Source: Symbiodinium natans (Eukaryota > Sar > Dinophyceae > Suessiales > Symbiodiniaceae). From it: a DNA stretch of 64,000 nucleotides. The stretch spans positions 543,048 through 607,047 of the forward strand of contig CAJNDS010001824.1 of the NCBI GenBank assembly GCA_905221605.1. Direction: 5' to 3'. The notes under the pieces were generated by a model. The model saw only the letters and a program-made list of their open reading frames with translations. It was not told the DNA's origin and did no database searches. Position numbers and translations under genes: made by a program. Shown piece by piece: positions 9,367 to 21,619 of this stretch (its first letter is position 1; each line of letters starts with the position of its first letter).

Positions 9367-9868
9367 TACATTCTCCACGCGCTGGTTGAAAATAAGCGTC
9401 TTCCGCTGAGCGATAGCCTGGAGTGCAGGTGCCCACCACTTCCGCACTTGTGTTCAGCGTGGAGTTGAAATTGTCTAAAACGACCAGAGTGTCACGCTGC
9501 GGAACTTCGCGGACTGCTCTTGATATCGCTCCATCTCATGGCTTTGGGAATGTGCGGGGCTGTTAGTATCATAACGCCGTCTGCCCTTTTTTTGTCATCA
9601 TAAACGTGATGAGCCTGTGGATGTGTGCCTGGCTGTGCCGTGAGTTGTGATCTGGCGCAGGTTTGCTTTTTGCCTTGGGGGCTTTGGTCTTGCCTTTGCT
9701 AGCTGAGCTTACACAATGCCACCCCTCAACGTCAAACTCAGTGCTTTTCTGCCAGTGCGTCTCTTGCAGGGCAATCACGTTATACTGATCTGAAGCAGTA
9801 CTCAACCAGGTGCGAAGCTCACCATTGCTGTTAACCTAAGTGCCCGGCGTTCCAAGTTAATACCCTCA
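9367..9868 (-). pseudogene. LINE-type APE endonuclease relic
   Basis: Read on the - strand, the segment gives VLTWNAGHLG (about 9840-9868), then NVIALQETH with HWQKSTEFDVEGWHCVSS (about 9690-9780), then LDNFNS (9461-9483) and VVGTCTPGYRS (about 9405-9440). This is the order of the apurinic-type endonuclease domain at the start of non-LTR retrotransposon ORF2: an Asn/Gly strand, the catalytic QET strand, and a GDFN-like strand. The frame is broken at least twice between these blocks, so it is dead. Reverse transcriptase is not present. The longest uninterrupted piece is 9569-9805. Confidence 0.7.
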
Positions 9869-10394
9869 GTGGCTTGACTGCATCTGGGCGCTGTGCGCAT
9901 AGCGGGGCGTCGACTGTGTCGAACCCTCTGTCGCTATTGGCAGGTCAGGAGGGCGCAAGCCGCTTCCCTCCACATTCCGGCGTCAAGATCCCTGTCCTGT
10001 AAGAAACGCTCTGCTGAGTGCGTGAAAATAAAGTACATGCTCTCCTAAATGCAACTTTACAAATGCTCCGAAAATTGTCTTGGTGCTTCGAAGGTACCGC
10101 CATCCGCTAGTTTTTCCCCACCTGAAACAGGCTGCGTTTGCTTCTTGTGGGTACTCCTTCCACCTCGCGGAGTGTGGAAACCCTCTCGCCCTGAAAGAAT
10201 GCAGTGACTGCAATGTCTGAGCTCAGGAGGCCGGATCAGACGGCTCAAAGATCGCGGCTCACCATGGCTCACAGTGAGGCACGAGCTGTTACGTTCCCCT
10301 GAGGACTGGTTGAACCTCTAGGACTCAAGGACAGCAGTTGCGCCCAAAGCCCGGTTTTCCAGGATGCAAGTGCCCGGCCGTCTGATCCGTGGCG
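9869..10394. other. no gene seen
   Basis: Ordinary mixed-composition sequence. No convincing coding frame, repeat or RNA gene was found between the LINE relic and the trinucleotide array. Confidence 0.4.
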
Positions 10395-10826
<432 letters not shown>

Positions 10827-11095
10827 GGACGAAGGCTTCGAAGGCTTCGAAGGGTGAGGACGAAGGTTTGAAGGATGAGGACGAAGGGGCTTCGGGCTTC
10901 GAAGGTGAGGAGGCTTCGAAGGCGAGGACGAAGGGGGGAGGCTTCGAAGGCTTCGAAGGTGAGGACGAAGGCTTCGAAGGCTTCGAAGGGTGAGGACAAA
11001 GGATTGGGGGGTTCGAAGGCTTCCGAAGGGTGAGGACGAAGGGGGCTTCGAAGGCTTCGAAGGTGAGAACGAAGGGGGCTTCGAAGGCTTGGAAG
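10827..11095. repeat. minisatellite of GGCTTCGAAGG and GTGAGGACGAAGG words
   Basis: Units of roughly 20-35 bp combine GGCTTCGAAGG (containing the palindrome TTCGAA) with GTGAGGACGAAGG and are repeated about ten times with drift. The block directly abuts the (TAC)n array. Confidence 0.85.
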
Positions 11096-12002
11096 AGAGA
11101 CGGGTCTCCAGAGTCTCACTTCTCTGAGTTTCGAAGAATGAGATCCAAAAACGAGATCCAATAAACAAAACAAGATTCGGGGGGGGTGGAATTGAAAAAA
11201 AGTCCTTCTCTAATCTTCAAAGAAAGTACAGGCCTTGGCGAAAGAATCGATACGACCGCCGGGTTTTCTCCTGAACCCTTCAAGCCAATCTGAACCCTTT
11301 CCCAAAAATGCCACATGGATAAAAACATGCCCCTAATATTTGCAAACACATTCGAGTTTCTATTGGGTGGAGGGGGGCCCGCCCGTTTAACAAAAGGGGG
11401 AAGGGATCACCCGGTGCCGACTTGTCGTCGCCTGTCGTCACCTGGTAGTTTTTCCGTCGATTATTTCTGTCTTTCGCAGACATGTTTCTCGGGTCAGTGG
11501 CTGCTGGCGTTATCTTTCGCTGATTCTACCGAGGTGTTCCTTGTATGTTACCTGCTGGTCCACTTGCGGTTTGAGGTAGACTCTGCCGCGTCGCGGGTCT
11601 CCTGGTCGGGCGGATAAACAGTGAGAACGCGTGCAGACTGCACTTTTGTGCACTGTGACTGCAGCAAACAACAAGATACTTTGTCATGAAGGCACAAAAA
11701 TCTTGCAGTAATTTTATTCTGGAGTTGAATGTAAAAGAGACGAATGAGAATCACATTGGACAAGAAATGCGTCATGACTGAATGCGTAATTGTGTACACA
11801 AAAGCAAACTAACTTGGACATCAGCATCCAGGCGACCGATCCGATGAGTTCTAAAAACACTTCCATCAATACTGCTGCAACCCATGCACCGCATGCCAAT
11901 CATACGATTCAGATGAAGAATCATAATGGAACCGTAAGGCAACAAATGAACAAATGGAAGCTTCATGAAGGCAACCTTATTTTTGGAGATTTCAATGTGC
12001 TC
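11096..12002. other. no gene seen
   Basis: No domain, long codon-like frame or structured repeat is convincing. The right end (about 11690-12000) is AT-richer and leads straight into the U6-derived segment. Confidence 0.35.
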
Positions 12003-12218
12003 ATTAGCATGGCCCCTGCGCACAGGATAAGGACACAAATCGAGGACACAAATCGAGAAGTGTACCATGCCGATGCGCATGGCTTAAGCACCATGAAGGG
12101 CGCAGCGAAGTGCTGAAAGAGCACCGTGGTTTTGGGGTTTTTTTGTTGGGGTGTGGGATGGATTTGATTTAGAGGTTGAAGTTGGAGTTTATGAGCCTTG
12201 AGACCCCTGTAGAATGCA
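12003..12218 (+). pseudogene. U6 snRNA-derived chimeric retrosequence, copy A
   Basis: The segment begins ATTAGCATGGCCCCTGCGC, which is the conserved 3' half of U6 spliceosomal RNA, and follows U6 to its 3' end (GAAGTGTACCAT). Inside it a 13-bp word, GGACACAAATCGA, is directly duplicated. The 5' half of U6 (GTGCTTGC and the ACAGAGA box) is missing. From about 12070 the sequence continues into an unrelated 150-bp tail containing GGGCGCAGCGAAGTGCTGAAAG and a T-run. The same fusion recurs at 13250-13465, so it is a mobile or duplicated unit rather than a working U6 gene. Confidence 0.65.
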
Positions 12219-12239
12219 ACTTCCACCCAACCTCTTCAC

Positions 12240-12560
12240 CAGCTAAACCCTCCACAGAGGGGGCTTGGTTGCGGCTTCAGGGGGAAGCTTTAGGGGGGAG
12301 CTTTAGGGGGGGCTTTAAGGGGGCTTAAAAAGAGGGCTGAAAGGGGGGCTTTAAACTCCTTAAAATGGGGGGCCTTAAAGGGGGGCTTTAAGGGGGCTTT
12401 AAAGGGGGGCTTAAAGGGGGGCTTAAAGGGGGTTTTAGGCTTCAAGGGGGGCTTAAGGGGGGCCTAAGGGTAGGCTTAAGGGGGGGCTTAGGGGGGGCTG
12501 AAGGGGGGCTTAAGGGGGGCTTAAGGGCTTTGACTTTGCCCGCCCCCCCCCCCCCCCCGA
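12240..12560. repeat. G-tract repeat (GGGGGGCTTAA)n
   Basis: Runs of five to seven G separated by CTTAA, CTTTAA or CTGAA recur more than twenty times, ending in an 18-base C run at about 12543-12560. The + strand could form G-quadruplexes. No coding sense. Confidence 0.85.
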
Positions 12561-12599
12561 AGGGACCCCTTTGCAGGGACCCCTTTGAAGAGGGGCCGG

Positions 12600-13150
12600 A
12601 ATACTGCTCATCGACCTTCTTCGTCGCACCCATCTCAAGTTGGGGCAGGTCCCTCGCAAGTGGATCCAACCACGCCTGTTGATTTCTTGAAGAATCCACC
12701 GTCTCTGACTCAGCTGCACACCGCCCTCGTGAAAGGAGATTGTGAAGAAGTTTACAATCGGCCTGTGGAGATACTTGCGCGGCAATCTTCATGTCGTTTG
12801 CGCTCGAGGCATCGCGAGTCGTTCTGGCGGATGCATACAGTACGCTGGGAGTGTGATTCACTGGAATTCAACACGACAAACAGTGACAGCCTGGTCAGTT
12901 TGTGAAGCTGAGACTGATGGTTTGGCGAAGCGCTTTCGCAAGGAATTCGTATTTTCTATGTTTTGAAAGATTTGTTGCACAAAGACCTTCAGGGATGTTT
13001 AACTGGGGGCAACAGTGCATCGATCATTCTGGCAGGGCAAGAGAAGATGGATTTTGGAAAGTGGCGAACCCGAGCACTTGCTTTGCGTTGCAGTTGGTGT
13101 CGCGATCAATTGCATCTCGAAAGAATTCCGATACGTCCCGTGTAATCTGA
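12600..13150 (+). pseudogene. second copia relic: RNase H domain fragment
   Basis: In two adjacent frames the segment reads WRYLRGNLHVV, SRSGGCIQYAGSVIHWNS, QTVTAWSVCEAETDGLAK (about 12765-12935), then LLHKDLQG, a degenerate DN-SA block and RTRALALRCSWCRDQL (about 12965-13115). This is the order of the copia RNase H: a substrate strand, the S-EAE catalytic helix, the D-S-A helix and the TRH-like end. A frameshift near 12950 separates the parts. It differs in sequence from the RNase H at 6040-6470, so it comes from a different element. It lies between the two U6-derived copies. Confidence 0.6.
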
Positions 13151-13249
13151 GGACCCAGCATGATTCACGAGGGCTGCATGTTTTTGTGCGTGCGCGGAAC
13201 AATGTACGAGCATCCTCCAAGAGTAAGGAGGAGTGTTGCTCATGGACAG

Positions 13250-13465
13250 ATTAGCATGGCCCTTGCGCACAGGATAACGACACAAATCGAGGACACAAAT
13301 CGAGAAGTGTACCATTCCGATACGCATGGCTTAAGCACCATGAAGGGCGCAGCGAAGTGCTGAAAGAGCACCGTGGTTTTGGGGTTTTTTTGTTGGGGTG
13401 TGGGATGGATTTGATTTAGAGGTTGAAGTTGGGGTTTATGAGCCTTGAGACCCCTGTAGAATGCA
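13250..13465 (+). pseudogene. U6 snRNA-derived chimeric retrosequence, copy B
   Basis: Same fusion as copy A at 12003-12218, about 95 percent identical by eye, including the duplicated GGACACAAATCGA word and the 150-bp non-U6 tail ending CCTGTAGAATGCA. Here the U6 match starts slightly earlier (AGATTAGCATGG, from 13248). The sequences flanking the two copies differ, which argues for separate insertions or a duplication with later divergence. Confidence 0.65.
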
Positions 13466-14760
13466 GTACAGCAATCTAGATGATCTTCCGTACTCTATTC
13501 GTCAGAGGCTCGGGGCTCCATCCTCACCTAACCCATCTCACTACTCACTAGTCCCCAACACCCCGTCTACTGGCCCTCATAACCCTCATAACCGACACAA
13601 TGCTTGACTGCTCGAACCGTTTCCGCAAGATTCTACAGTCATTGGGCAATGCATATATCTCGTGTGACTGGTTCTACACGATACAAGACCGCAGTGAACA
13701 ACAACTGAATAAGCACTTGTTTACAGAATTTTGCCCATCGCGCAAGATGATTCCTATGAGTATTTGGTTTGACACACCCAGCCCTCTCCTGCGACTTATA
13801 GGAGCGCTGGCGTGCAGAATTTAACCGACGGAAATCAACACGAACACGTATGGCCAAATGGTTTACATCCTCATCAACGATAGATGGAACATTGCACCTG
13901 TTCTTGAACTATCTTGAATTCAGAATCACGCGCTTCCCCGATCTACATGTGAAACCAGTGCAGAAAAAGCGGAGTAGTAAAACGAACACTTGTTCACAAA
14001 AGTATCAGAACCCCCATGCAAATCAAAAGAATGATTACAGCTTTTTCATCGAGCAAAAGGTAGAAGAACAGCGACAGCTTGGCAAGCGGATAAGTGCCTT
14101 ACGCTTACTCCCGTCGAACAAAAGAAACGTTATCTTTCAGAAGCTGCTTGGAATCTAATTGAGGACAAGCAGAAGCCATTCCAGAAGATGACTTCATCAA
14201 AACACGAGCCTTAGCCAAGGACATCCGTTTAACAACAAGGATTGTCAACGAACATGCGCTTGTACGAGAACAAGAAGAAATAGCGCAGGGCTACACATGG
14301 GGTAGTCTAAAGAAAGCGAAAAGACTTTTCAACCCAAACGATACAAGTTCAAAACCGACATGAATGCAAGACGCCCAGGTAAACCAAGAACATCATGGCT
14401 TTTAGAGTCTTTCAAGCATGCATTAACCCTTCGGTGACGGTCCGAGAAATGTGACAATGGCAAGAATGAGCATCGCCAATTCGTCCTGCAACATGCTCAG
14501 ACAAGACAAGGAACATGTTGCCACCAAAACAGCACAAAAACAATAATGTGTTTTTCGCGCTGCATCACCGAAAGCCCGTCGCCGAATGATGGTCACCGAA
14601 TGTGCCTGGCAGTGGATGTGATCGCACCACTACCAGGCAACCTGTTGCTTAGAACCAGTAATACAAGTGCGTCACCCATTTTTTGTCTTCAGTGAATGTT
14701 CGTCACCGACTGCGCGGCGCAGCGCTGCGCCACACCTAATTTTGTCCCACCATCCGCAAC
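13466..14760. other. AT-richer segment with short open frames
   Basis: The composition is visibly AT-richer than the surroundings. Open frames at 13600-13824 and 13850-14158 are short and end in frameshift-like breaks. Apart from the HMG-like block listed separately, nothing was recognised. Confidence 0.35.
14010..14215 (+). pseudogene. possible HMG-box fragment
   Basis: NDYSFFIEQKVEEQRQLGK (about 14030-14090) is followed, after a one-base frame change, by TPVEQKKRYLSEAAWNLIED and a KPFQK end at about 14200. The order of an aromatic-rich first helix, then a helix with E-KK-Y-A and a basic end, resembles an HMG box, a DNA-bending domain. The resemblance is weak and the frame is broken; it may be the relic of a mobile-element protein. 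Confidence 0.25.
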
Positions 14761-17689
14761 CTTCAGGTCCCTAACTTTTTTAATGTTATTTCATTTGGTA
14801 AGCTAGGTTCTTGTGCACAGACTGCGCTAGTCTGCGTAGGAAAAAGAGAATATCATACCCCTGCAAAATCAATTCTAAACCACAACGCAGCGAGGGCTGG
14901 GACTGTGCAAGTCCGTGAACAGACACCTTTGCACGAAGGCCGCCAGGTCTTTACGGCAGGTTGCAATTTTTTTTGAGTACCCAAATCCCCAAACCCTAAA
15001 CCCTAAATCCCGAAATCCCGGCCGTTCCGCGCAGCCTGCCGACCTCGACACTTCCGTTTTCAACCGTGTACTTGCTGCGAACCCATCCCCTGCGCAAAGC
15101 TGGGCTGTACATGGCAACGTTGGCTGTAAGAAACGCAGATTTTGCATGTTCAGTGTTCGCCCACGGATTATTGCCGGCCCGTATTGCTTGTTTTGGCCCT
15201 GGAAGCAGAACAAGATATTCCATCATGATGCCACGTTTGTTCAATTTTGCGCCATATGCAAGAACATTACCCAGTTTAAGTAGTGTAAAAGAACAATGGT
15301 CAACATTTGATTGCAATTTCTTTGTGGTCATAAAATGTTCTTTGCATAGTGCCCGAAATGGTTGGCGTTCGTCTCCACGGCCTCGTTAGTGCTTTGATTT
15401 TGCTTAGGGAGCTGTGTGGCTGGACGATTGCGAAGTTTCTGTGTGTAGATTCAGCCTTGCAGTACTCCCAATGTTCTCCCATGTGCACTTGTGGGCGGCC
15501 AGGCTTTGTGGCGGAACTACCTGGCGTCCACGCCTTTCAGAGGGCAGCGCTGACGTACACAACGTAAAACTAGTTGGAAGGGAAGGTGTGCGGAACTAGC
15601 CTATTCAGTTGCATGAGGGTGTTTGGAAAACGCAGTACCTTGCATGTATGGGCGGTAGGCTGCCGCGATGCAAATTCCGGTTTATCTGTGAATGCATGTG
15701 AGGTTGTCATCCGAAAGGAGCCGACAACAAACAGTGACAAGGTACGTGTTGCAAGTATCTGGGTATGTTTTCTGGCCTGGCAGTGAGCTATCACGACTCA
15801 GTGAAATCAGATGCTGGCAATGTAGTTCATTTTTTGGATGGCCGCTAGTGCAGGTGTCCTTCTTGGAGAAAGGAGACGAAATCACCGCCATTGATGTCGG
15901 CTTCTCAGTTCTCACTGCTGGTTTGGCGAAATTCAGAGGTATGCAGCATGATGACCAATTTGAGCTTGACCAAGAGTGCCGCAGTTGCCCATTTCAGTCA
16001 TACAGAACCAGGGGCCAATGCCACGAACCGTTGTGAGGACTGTCTTAAGAGCTACGCTGGGCCAACAATCTGCACAAAATTGACATGCGTCGACTTCGAG
16101 ATCGTAAGCTGACTTTGGCATGCATATCTGTTGAGTGCCTCCGCCATGCACCCGTCCGAAGTTTTTGCGGCATCAACCTTGCAGAAGGCACGGGCCCAGG
16201 ACGATGGGCCTCAAGCTGACCAACTCGGATTCTGCAGCTTTGTGAACCCAAGCACACGTCCCTTTCGGTTGCCATGTTGCGATGGACCGTTGATGGTGCA
16301 CACGAGTGCCAGGAGCTTGGCCATGGCGCGCCAATTCGCAGCGTGGTGCTCCCTGCTGCCTGCAGATCGCCGCAGGCATGAGCACTAGAAGGTTGTGGAG
16401 TTGCTTGGCTTCGAAGGCCCTTGAGATTTCCTGAAAGGAGCTGCTGCGCGGCCCACTGCCAGGTGCGCTTTCATTGTTGCTGCACCCAGCCTTGCTGCAA
16501 ACTTCGCAGACAGAATCATGAATTGCCCAGTCCGTTGCTCCAATTCAGCCAGGCGCTGCAATGGAACGGTCGCTGAGTGATGTCCTCACCTTTCAGCCTC
16601 AAATACGCAAGCCGCGCAAGTCGCAGGCAGGTAGGTTCAAACGAGCGGAGCGATGTTGTTTTGGTTTCGCCTAAGGTATGCAAAGCTATGTCACAGACTC
16701 GTAGTATCCAAGTGGCAAGACATTGTGACATGTGACACAGCACGTCGCCAAGACCATTGGATTGTCCTAGCGTGGTCCGTGCTGCATTCGGAAGGTGCCG
16801 CCAGAGCACCTGCGGGATCGCGTGGTTCAGACACGTCTTCTGGATGATTCACTGAAGGCTTGTCTTGCATTCCAAAGATGGGGGGCCTGGGGGGGCCTTA
16901 GGGGGCAGCTTCTGTGTTTTGTCGTGCGCATGGTGCAGAGGCCGACTGCCTGGAGCGGCTTGCGGGAGCTGCGCAACGGGCGCCTATGGCCGGGGGTGCA
17001 GAGGGATGCAGAAGGGTCTCCAGCACCTTAGTCAATCACACAAGTTGCGGGGGAACGTGTCTTTTGGGAGATGTTGTGAGGTTCGCAGAGCATCATGGTC
17101 AGATGTGGCACCACCACCACCGCCAGAGAGTGATGATGAGGTGGCTTGAGCTAAGCATCATTCGCATCACGTCCACACTTTTGCTTTCTTGGAGGTCATA
17201 GAGTTTACGAAGGAGGATTTGTTCAAGGAGGATGCTCCGAAGAAGCCTCCAGATGCCACAGAGGACTGAAGAGGGACTGGGTGACTGGAGACTCTTTTTA
17301 CAACGGCGAGCGTTGCTGCATGTTGCCTCTTTGGCTTTGGAAGTCCTATGTTTGTTGTGCTGAGAGCTGTGCACATTGTGCAATGTGAAGGCTGAGCCGA
17401 GCGCGATGTCGCGGGAGGCCAGTGGCTTCAAGTTTTAAGAGCCTGGCTCGAATCTTGCACAGCGTTGCCGGAAGGTAGCGCAGTTCATGCAGATGAGTAT
17501 CAAAGCCACAACGTCTTGTGTCGGGTGCGGAGATGTCGAGTCAGGAGCTTGGTTCGGAAATGCCTTCGGAGCCTTCGGCGCCTTCCGAGCGGCGGGAGGT
17601 CTGCTGCATCAATGCAGGGCTTGCACAGAAGGATCTTTCAACTTTCAGTTTAAGATGCTAGTAGACTCGTAGCTTCGGTCTCGTCAGTG
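14761..17689. other. mostly non-coding; no gene assigned
   Basis: A short telomere-like patch (AAACCCTAAACCCTAAA) lies at about 14990-15010. Short frames exist, including one ending APPPPPESDDEVA at 17148 and one with paired cysteines (CVGCG and CRAC) at 17487-17672, but none has supporting neighbours. No RNA gene was recognised. Confidence 0.3.
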
Positions 17690-17812
17690 ATGTCCAGTGG
17701 CACGAAGGTCCCTTCGGCTGTTCCTGCCATGAACCTGACGGAGCTCTTGGCGGAGAACGAGAAGCTGAGAGCCGCTGCTGCTCGTCATTTGTCAGATGTA
17801 CTGTCACAGTAA
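17690..17812 (+). CDS. candidate small first exon, 40 aa
   Basis: An ATG directly after a TCGTCAG acceptor opens 40 codons: a short leader, then NLTELLAENEKLRAAAARHL, a leucine-spaced helix typical of a coiled coil, ending in a stop at 17810-17812. The ATG next to an acceptor fits a trans-splicing site at the 5' end of a dinoflagellate gene, and a donor inside the frame may lead to further exons. Function unknown. Confidence 0.35.
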   Translation: MSSGTKVPSAVPAMNLTELLAENEKLRAAAARHLSDVLSQ

Positions 17813-19250
17813 TGTCATGGTACGACACGCCGTGATGTATCATAGCTGTAAAAAAGCAGTCATTGTGCTGAGATTCTGAGTGCCTTAAAGGGATGGTGAA
17901 GACGAGAGGCTTGTTGAGGGGCTCTTTTGATTCGAGGCCGGCCTGAGCGAGAATGAGCATTTCTCCTGGCGGCCTGGTGGAACCACCCTCCCGGAGACAG
18001 GCCTCAACGATCCTCTCTACGCCTCAACTACGCCTCGACTTGGCTTGTTGTGCCTTCGCTAGTGTGCCTCTACAGCTCTCTACAGTGCCAAAAAGTGCTC
18101 GCCGTTTTCTCTGGCCCGTTGCCCAAGGGCCGCTCGCGGACGTCCGCAGGAAACGCCGGGGCTTCGAACTGTCGGGCGCGGAGGCCACTTCGCAGGGTGG
18201 GGCGCGCAAGGGGATGAACAGAGGGGACGTGCAACATTGGGACTGTTTGCTTGATGCCAGGCGAAGGACTTCTACGCAGATTGGAGTCAGGTGGGGGCTG
18301 CCGGTCTACACTGGCATTACAAGGGCTCCAGCTCTTTGACTGCATCCTGAGAGATGACGTTTGCGGATACTTGCTGGTGCTTCCAACGCCGACACGGTGC
18401 CTTGGATCGCCTTGAAAGGTCCGTTCCGCAGAAGATCAAAGATGGCGAGCAAAACGCGTTGTCCTCAGCCTTTCCGATCCTTTTTTTTTCTCATCGCGTT
18501 CGTTAGTCGAGACAGAGCTCCGAGGCCAAGTGCCTCTGTGGAGGTGCTGCCTCCGCTCGAGGCTGGGATCCCTGCCAGGGCCGTGCCCCCTCTATTCTAT
18601 CCAGCGTATATGGGAGGGGCCCTATATGGCCGATGCATAGGTACCTATCCGTTTCATACAGACTTCTGTGGATAGGGGTCTGGAGTCTATAGTCCTGTGG
18701 CGGGGTGGGCTTCCTCCCAAATGCCTTGGTCCGATGCGCTGTGCAACCTGCGCACACCCCGCGAGGCAGTGCCCATCCCTGCGGCAGCTCTCGAGGATGC
18801 TCGGCAGGCTGAGCAGCAGCAACAGCACGCGTTTTGCATCGCAGCCCCTGGCGCCGTTCACGCCTGCTTTCAGGCTGTCGTAGCAGCGAGAGGCATGCTG
18901 GGCAAGTCTCGATCTTAGGGTTCTTTGCCCTGAGTCACACGAAGGCCTTTCAAAAGCAATACCTCATGTATTTAGTGTAGTTTTTACATACCGCAACGTC
19001 GATGTCGTGTTTTTATGTACCAGACATGTAACTTTCTTCTTCGCATGAGCGCTATGTTTACAATCGCTTGCAGCCGTTGTGGAGTTTGTCACGTTTTGGG
19101 AGTTGCTGTCTTGCCACGGCTACTGTACTAGCCACGACGGATCATGGTTGCTTCCTGTATCTTTGGTGTAGTGCTGAGGCCAGCGGTGCAGCGAGGCTGC
19201 GACTCCTTGCTGCGCTTGTCACTGCGTTCCGGCCTTGGGAGGACTTTGAG
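17813..19250. other. mostly non-coding with one weak candidate exon
   Basis: The frame at 18697-18918 ends with AEQQQQHAFCIAAPGAVHAC and a short basic tail, which has a protein-like feel and could be a last exon on the + strand. The rest shows no coding sense or repeats. Confidence 0.3.
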
Positions 19251-19356
19251 TGGAGGTTTACGAGAATACGCGACCCCTGAATACAGACCCCCAAATAGTA
19301 GGATCCCCCTTATCATAAAGACCCCAATCAGGCATCCCTAATATCGTAAACCTCCA
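19251..19356. mobile_element. 106-bp MITE-like element with perfect 13-bp terminal inverted repeats
   Basis: TGGAGGTTTACGA at the left end is exactly inverted at the right end (TCGTAAACCTCCA). The interior has GACCCCCAAATAG and CCCCTTATCATAAA words that recur in a related element at 26511-26610. No clear target duplication flanks it. Its size and structure fit a non-autonomous DNA transposon. Confidence 0.55.
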
Positions 19357-20460
19357 TGTGTGAATCGCATGCAACAAAGGGCGGTGGAGAGCGCACAGCC
19401 GAGGTTTGGTGAGCCAGGCGCCATGAAGCGCCGCAGCCGGGTGTCAAACTTCACTGTAACTCACCAGCCACGAACCCCCCCAGTCGGAGCAATTGGGGTT
19501 CTGTAATATTAGTGGATGAAAGAAGGCAGGTGTCTGTAATGTTAGTGCGTTAAGAAAAGTCAGAGCAGCCTGTGAATCTCACGCGTGGAGTTGCTGAATC
19601 TGCTTCTCCCAAGGAGAGCCGCCGGAAAAAAGGAAATTAGCAGAGAATGCCTCGGTTCTCCCAAGACGTGCAGTGGACCCTGAGAGAACTGATCGCTGAA
19701 GGTCTTCACTGAGCAGGGCATCGAGTGGGCTAAGCTGGCCAAAGGTGCGGGGGCACTCTTCAGCATCCCATCGAGGGATGCGCGGCAACGGCTTGGCAGA
19801 GCACATGGCAGGCGCATGTGCTCTTCGCAGTGCGGTCCAGAAAGAGGCCTCCATTTGGCTTGCACGGATGCCTCTGACTTTGCTTTTGCTCTTAAGCCCG
19901 AAGCGATTTCTGCAGGTTCCTTTGGACTTGACCGAAGATGGCTTTGTAGCGACCGTCCGGGCCATGACTTCTTTTTGGGTAGTCTCCGATGCTCCCCAGC
20001 TCCTGTCCACCAAAGTCCCTTGCCGACTTGCAGAAGCCCTTGAGCTGCAGCAAAGTGCCAGCATGATCCATAAGGCCTTGGCGCCATTCGGCATACAGCT
20101 GCGGAAGCAGACGGCCCCCTGACTCGCATCCCTTCAAGTCCGCCCACAAAGATACGGCCACTGGAAGTTCCGCCCGTTCCCAATGTGTTCGTGAAATTCG
20201 TGACCGCCTTTTTCGCAGTGCTGTCTGTTGTCGTTGTCACTCAGTGGACTCTTTGGCAACTTTGGCCATGCCTTGGACAGGAGTCGCCTCCAGAATCCAA
20301 CGCAGTCCTGTCCAAGAAGGTCATCAACGAAGCCGGGTGCCGAGATGCGCCAAGAGTACTTTCCTGTCTTTCCTGTGAGTTGGTATTTTTCGCTCCAAGG
20401 TCCTGGCCATGAGCTCGGATCCAGGCCCACTGGCTTATTCATGCCTTTGCAGAAAAGCAT
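19357..20460. other. overlapping open frames on both strands, gene not resolved
   Basis: A + strand frame (19745-20122, 125 aa) and - strand frames (19560-20240, 226 aa; 19579-20094, 171 aa; 20134-20460, 108 aa) overlap. None contains a domain I recognise, and I cannot decide the strand. The - strand chain is the longer one and could be a decayed element. Confidence 0.25.
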
Positions 20461-21409
20461 TGGTGTGCCAGATTGTCGTCAACTCCTTCTCCCGCAGACC
20501 ATCTTACCTAGATCAAGAAGCGCCGGCATTGGTTGTCCAGTGGGGTGTGGCTGCACGATGCTCCGCGCAAGATGGCCTTAAAAGAGCATGTCTGACAGCC
20601 CCCGCAACCCCGAGTGATTGCCCGGTGCCCTACGTGGTATATAGCTTTATAGAGCTTTCGTACCACAGGGTCAGCGTGAAGGCTGTAGGAGCCAGTCTGC
20701 CGCCATACGCTGTTTTAAATATCCCATCTTCTGCAGCTGACTTATACAGGTCCAGTTCTCAGAATGCCCATTTACAAGTTGCAGTATGTTGCAGCGTTGT
20801 ACGAGCACCTGATTGACATTTAGATATTGACGGAGGTTAAGCACGACCTTCCTCGTCTTCTGCACAGATGGTGCCATGGCATTGCTGCTAACAAGATGCG
20901 CAAACTGTGTGGGTGCTCGCGAAAGGGCTTGCCCGATTGAAAACAGCTTGCACCAGGCTCCTACAGAGTCGCATGATATGGCTTCCAAGAACGAGCTGCT
21001 GAAGTCCATCCACAAGGCCACCTCTTCTTATTGTCGTGGTTTTCCTAACACGGAGCCTGCATGGCTCTCTCTTCTCCGTCGAACTGGTGTGCCGTTCTCT
21101 AGCAGACATTTCTAGAAACATTCGGGAGGTGGGGATTTAGGGTTTAGGGTTTAGAGGTTTAGAGTTTTGGGGTTTAGAGTTTTCTGAGCTTTGTCGCATG
21201 GTGTGCCGTTCTCTTGACTTGGCAGACATTTCCACAAACATTCGGGGTCCACAGGGTGGGGGGATTGTGGCCGAGAAGGCGCGACGTGAGAGCGATGTCA
21301 GGTGCCACCTTCACCTCCCAGGCCGCGGCCAAGGCCTGCCGTCGAGGTGCGTGTGACGGGGGTGTGCAGGGCAGCCGGGCTTCTGAGCTCCATGGTAGAG
21401 GCAGGCTAG
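20461..21409. other. no gene seen; short telomere-like patch
   Basis: TTTAGGGTTTAGGGTTTAGAGG lies at about 21135-21160. The words GTGTGCCGTTCTCT and GCAGACATTTC recur (about 21088-21113 and 21201-21233), a local duplication of about 110 bp either side of the telomere-like patch. No gene. Confidence 0.35.

Positions 21410-21498
<89 letters not shown>
21410..21498. repeat. (TTA)n microsatellite
   Basis: About 29 uninterrupted TTA/ATT triplets. Confidence 0.97.
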
Positions 21499-21619
21499 GT
21501 CTTTTTTGCATAGTTGTAACTTTGTCTTTTTGCATATTTGTGACGTTTCTTTCTCAACTGCGATGGGGATGCCCTCCCCTTTGCTGCAGGGAGGCCGCGA
21601 ATCCAGGAACGGAGGAATC

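Noticed and set aside
19560-20240. GRIFVGGLEG on the - strand as an RNA-binding (RRM) motif
   Set aside because: Only one short motif matches, and the rest of the frame lacks the second RNP motif and the fold pattern.
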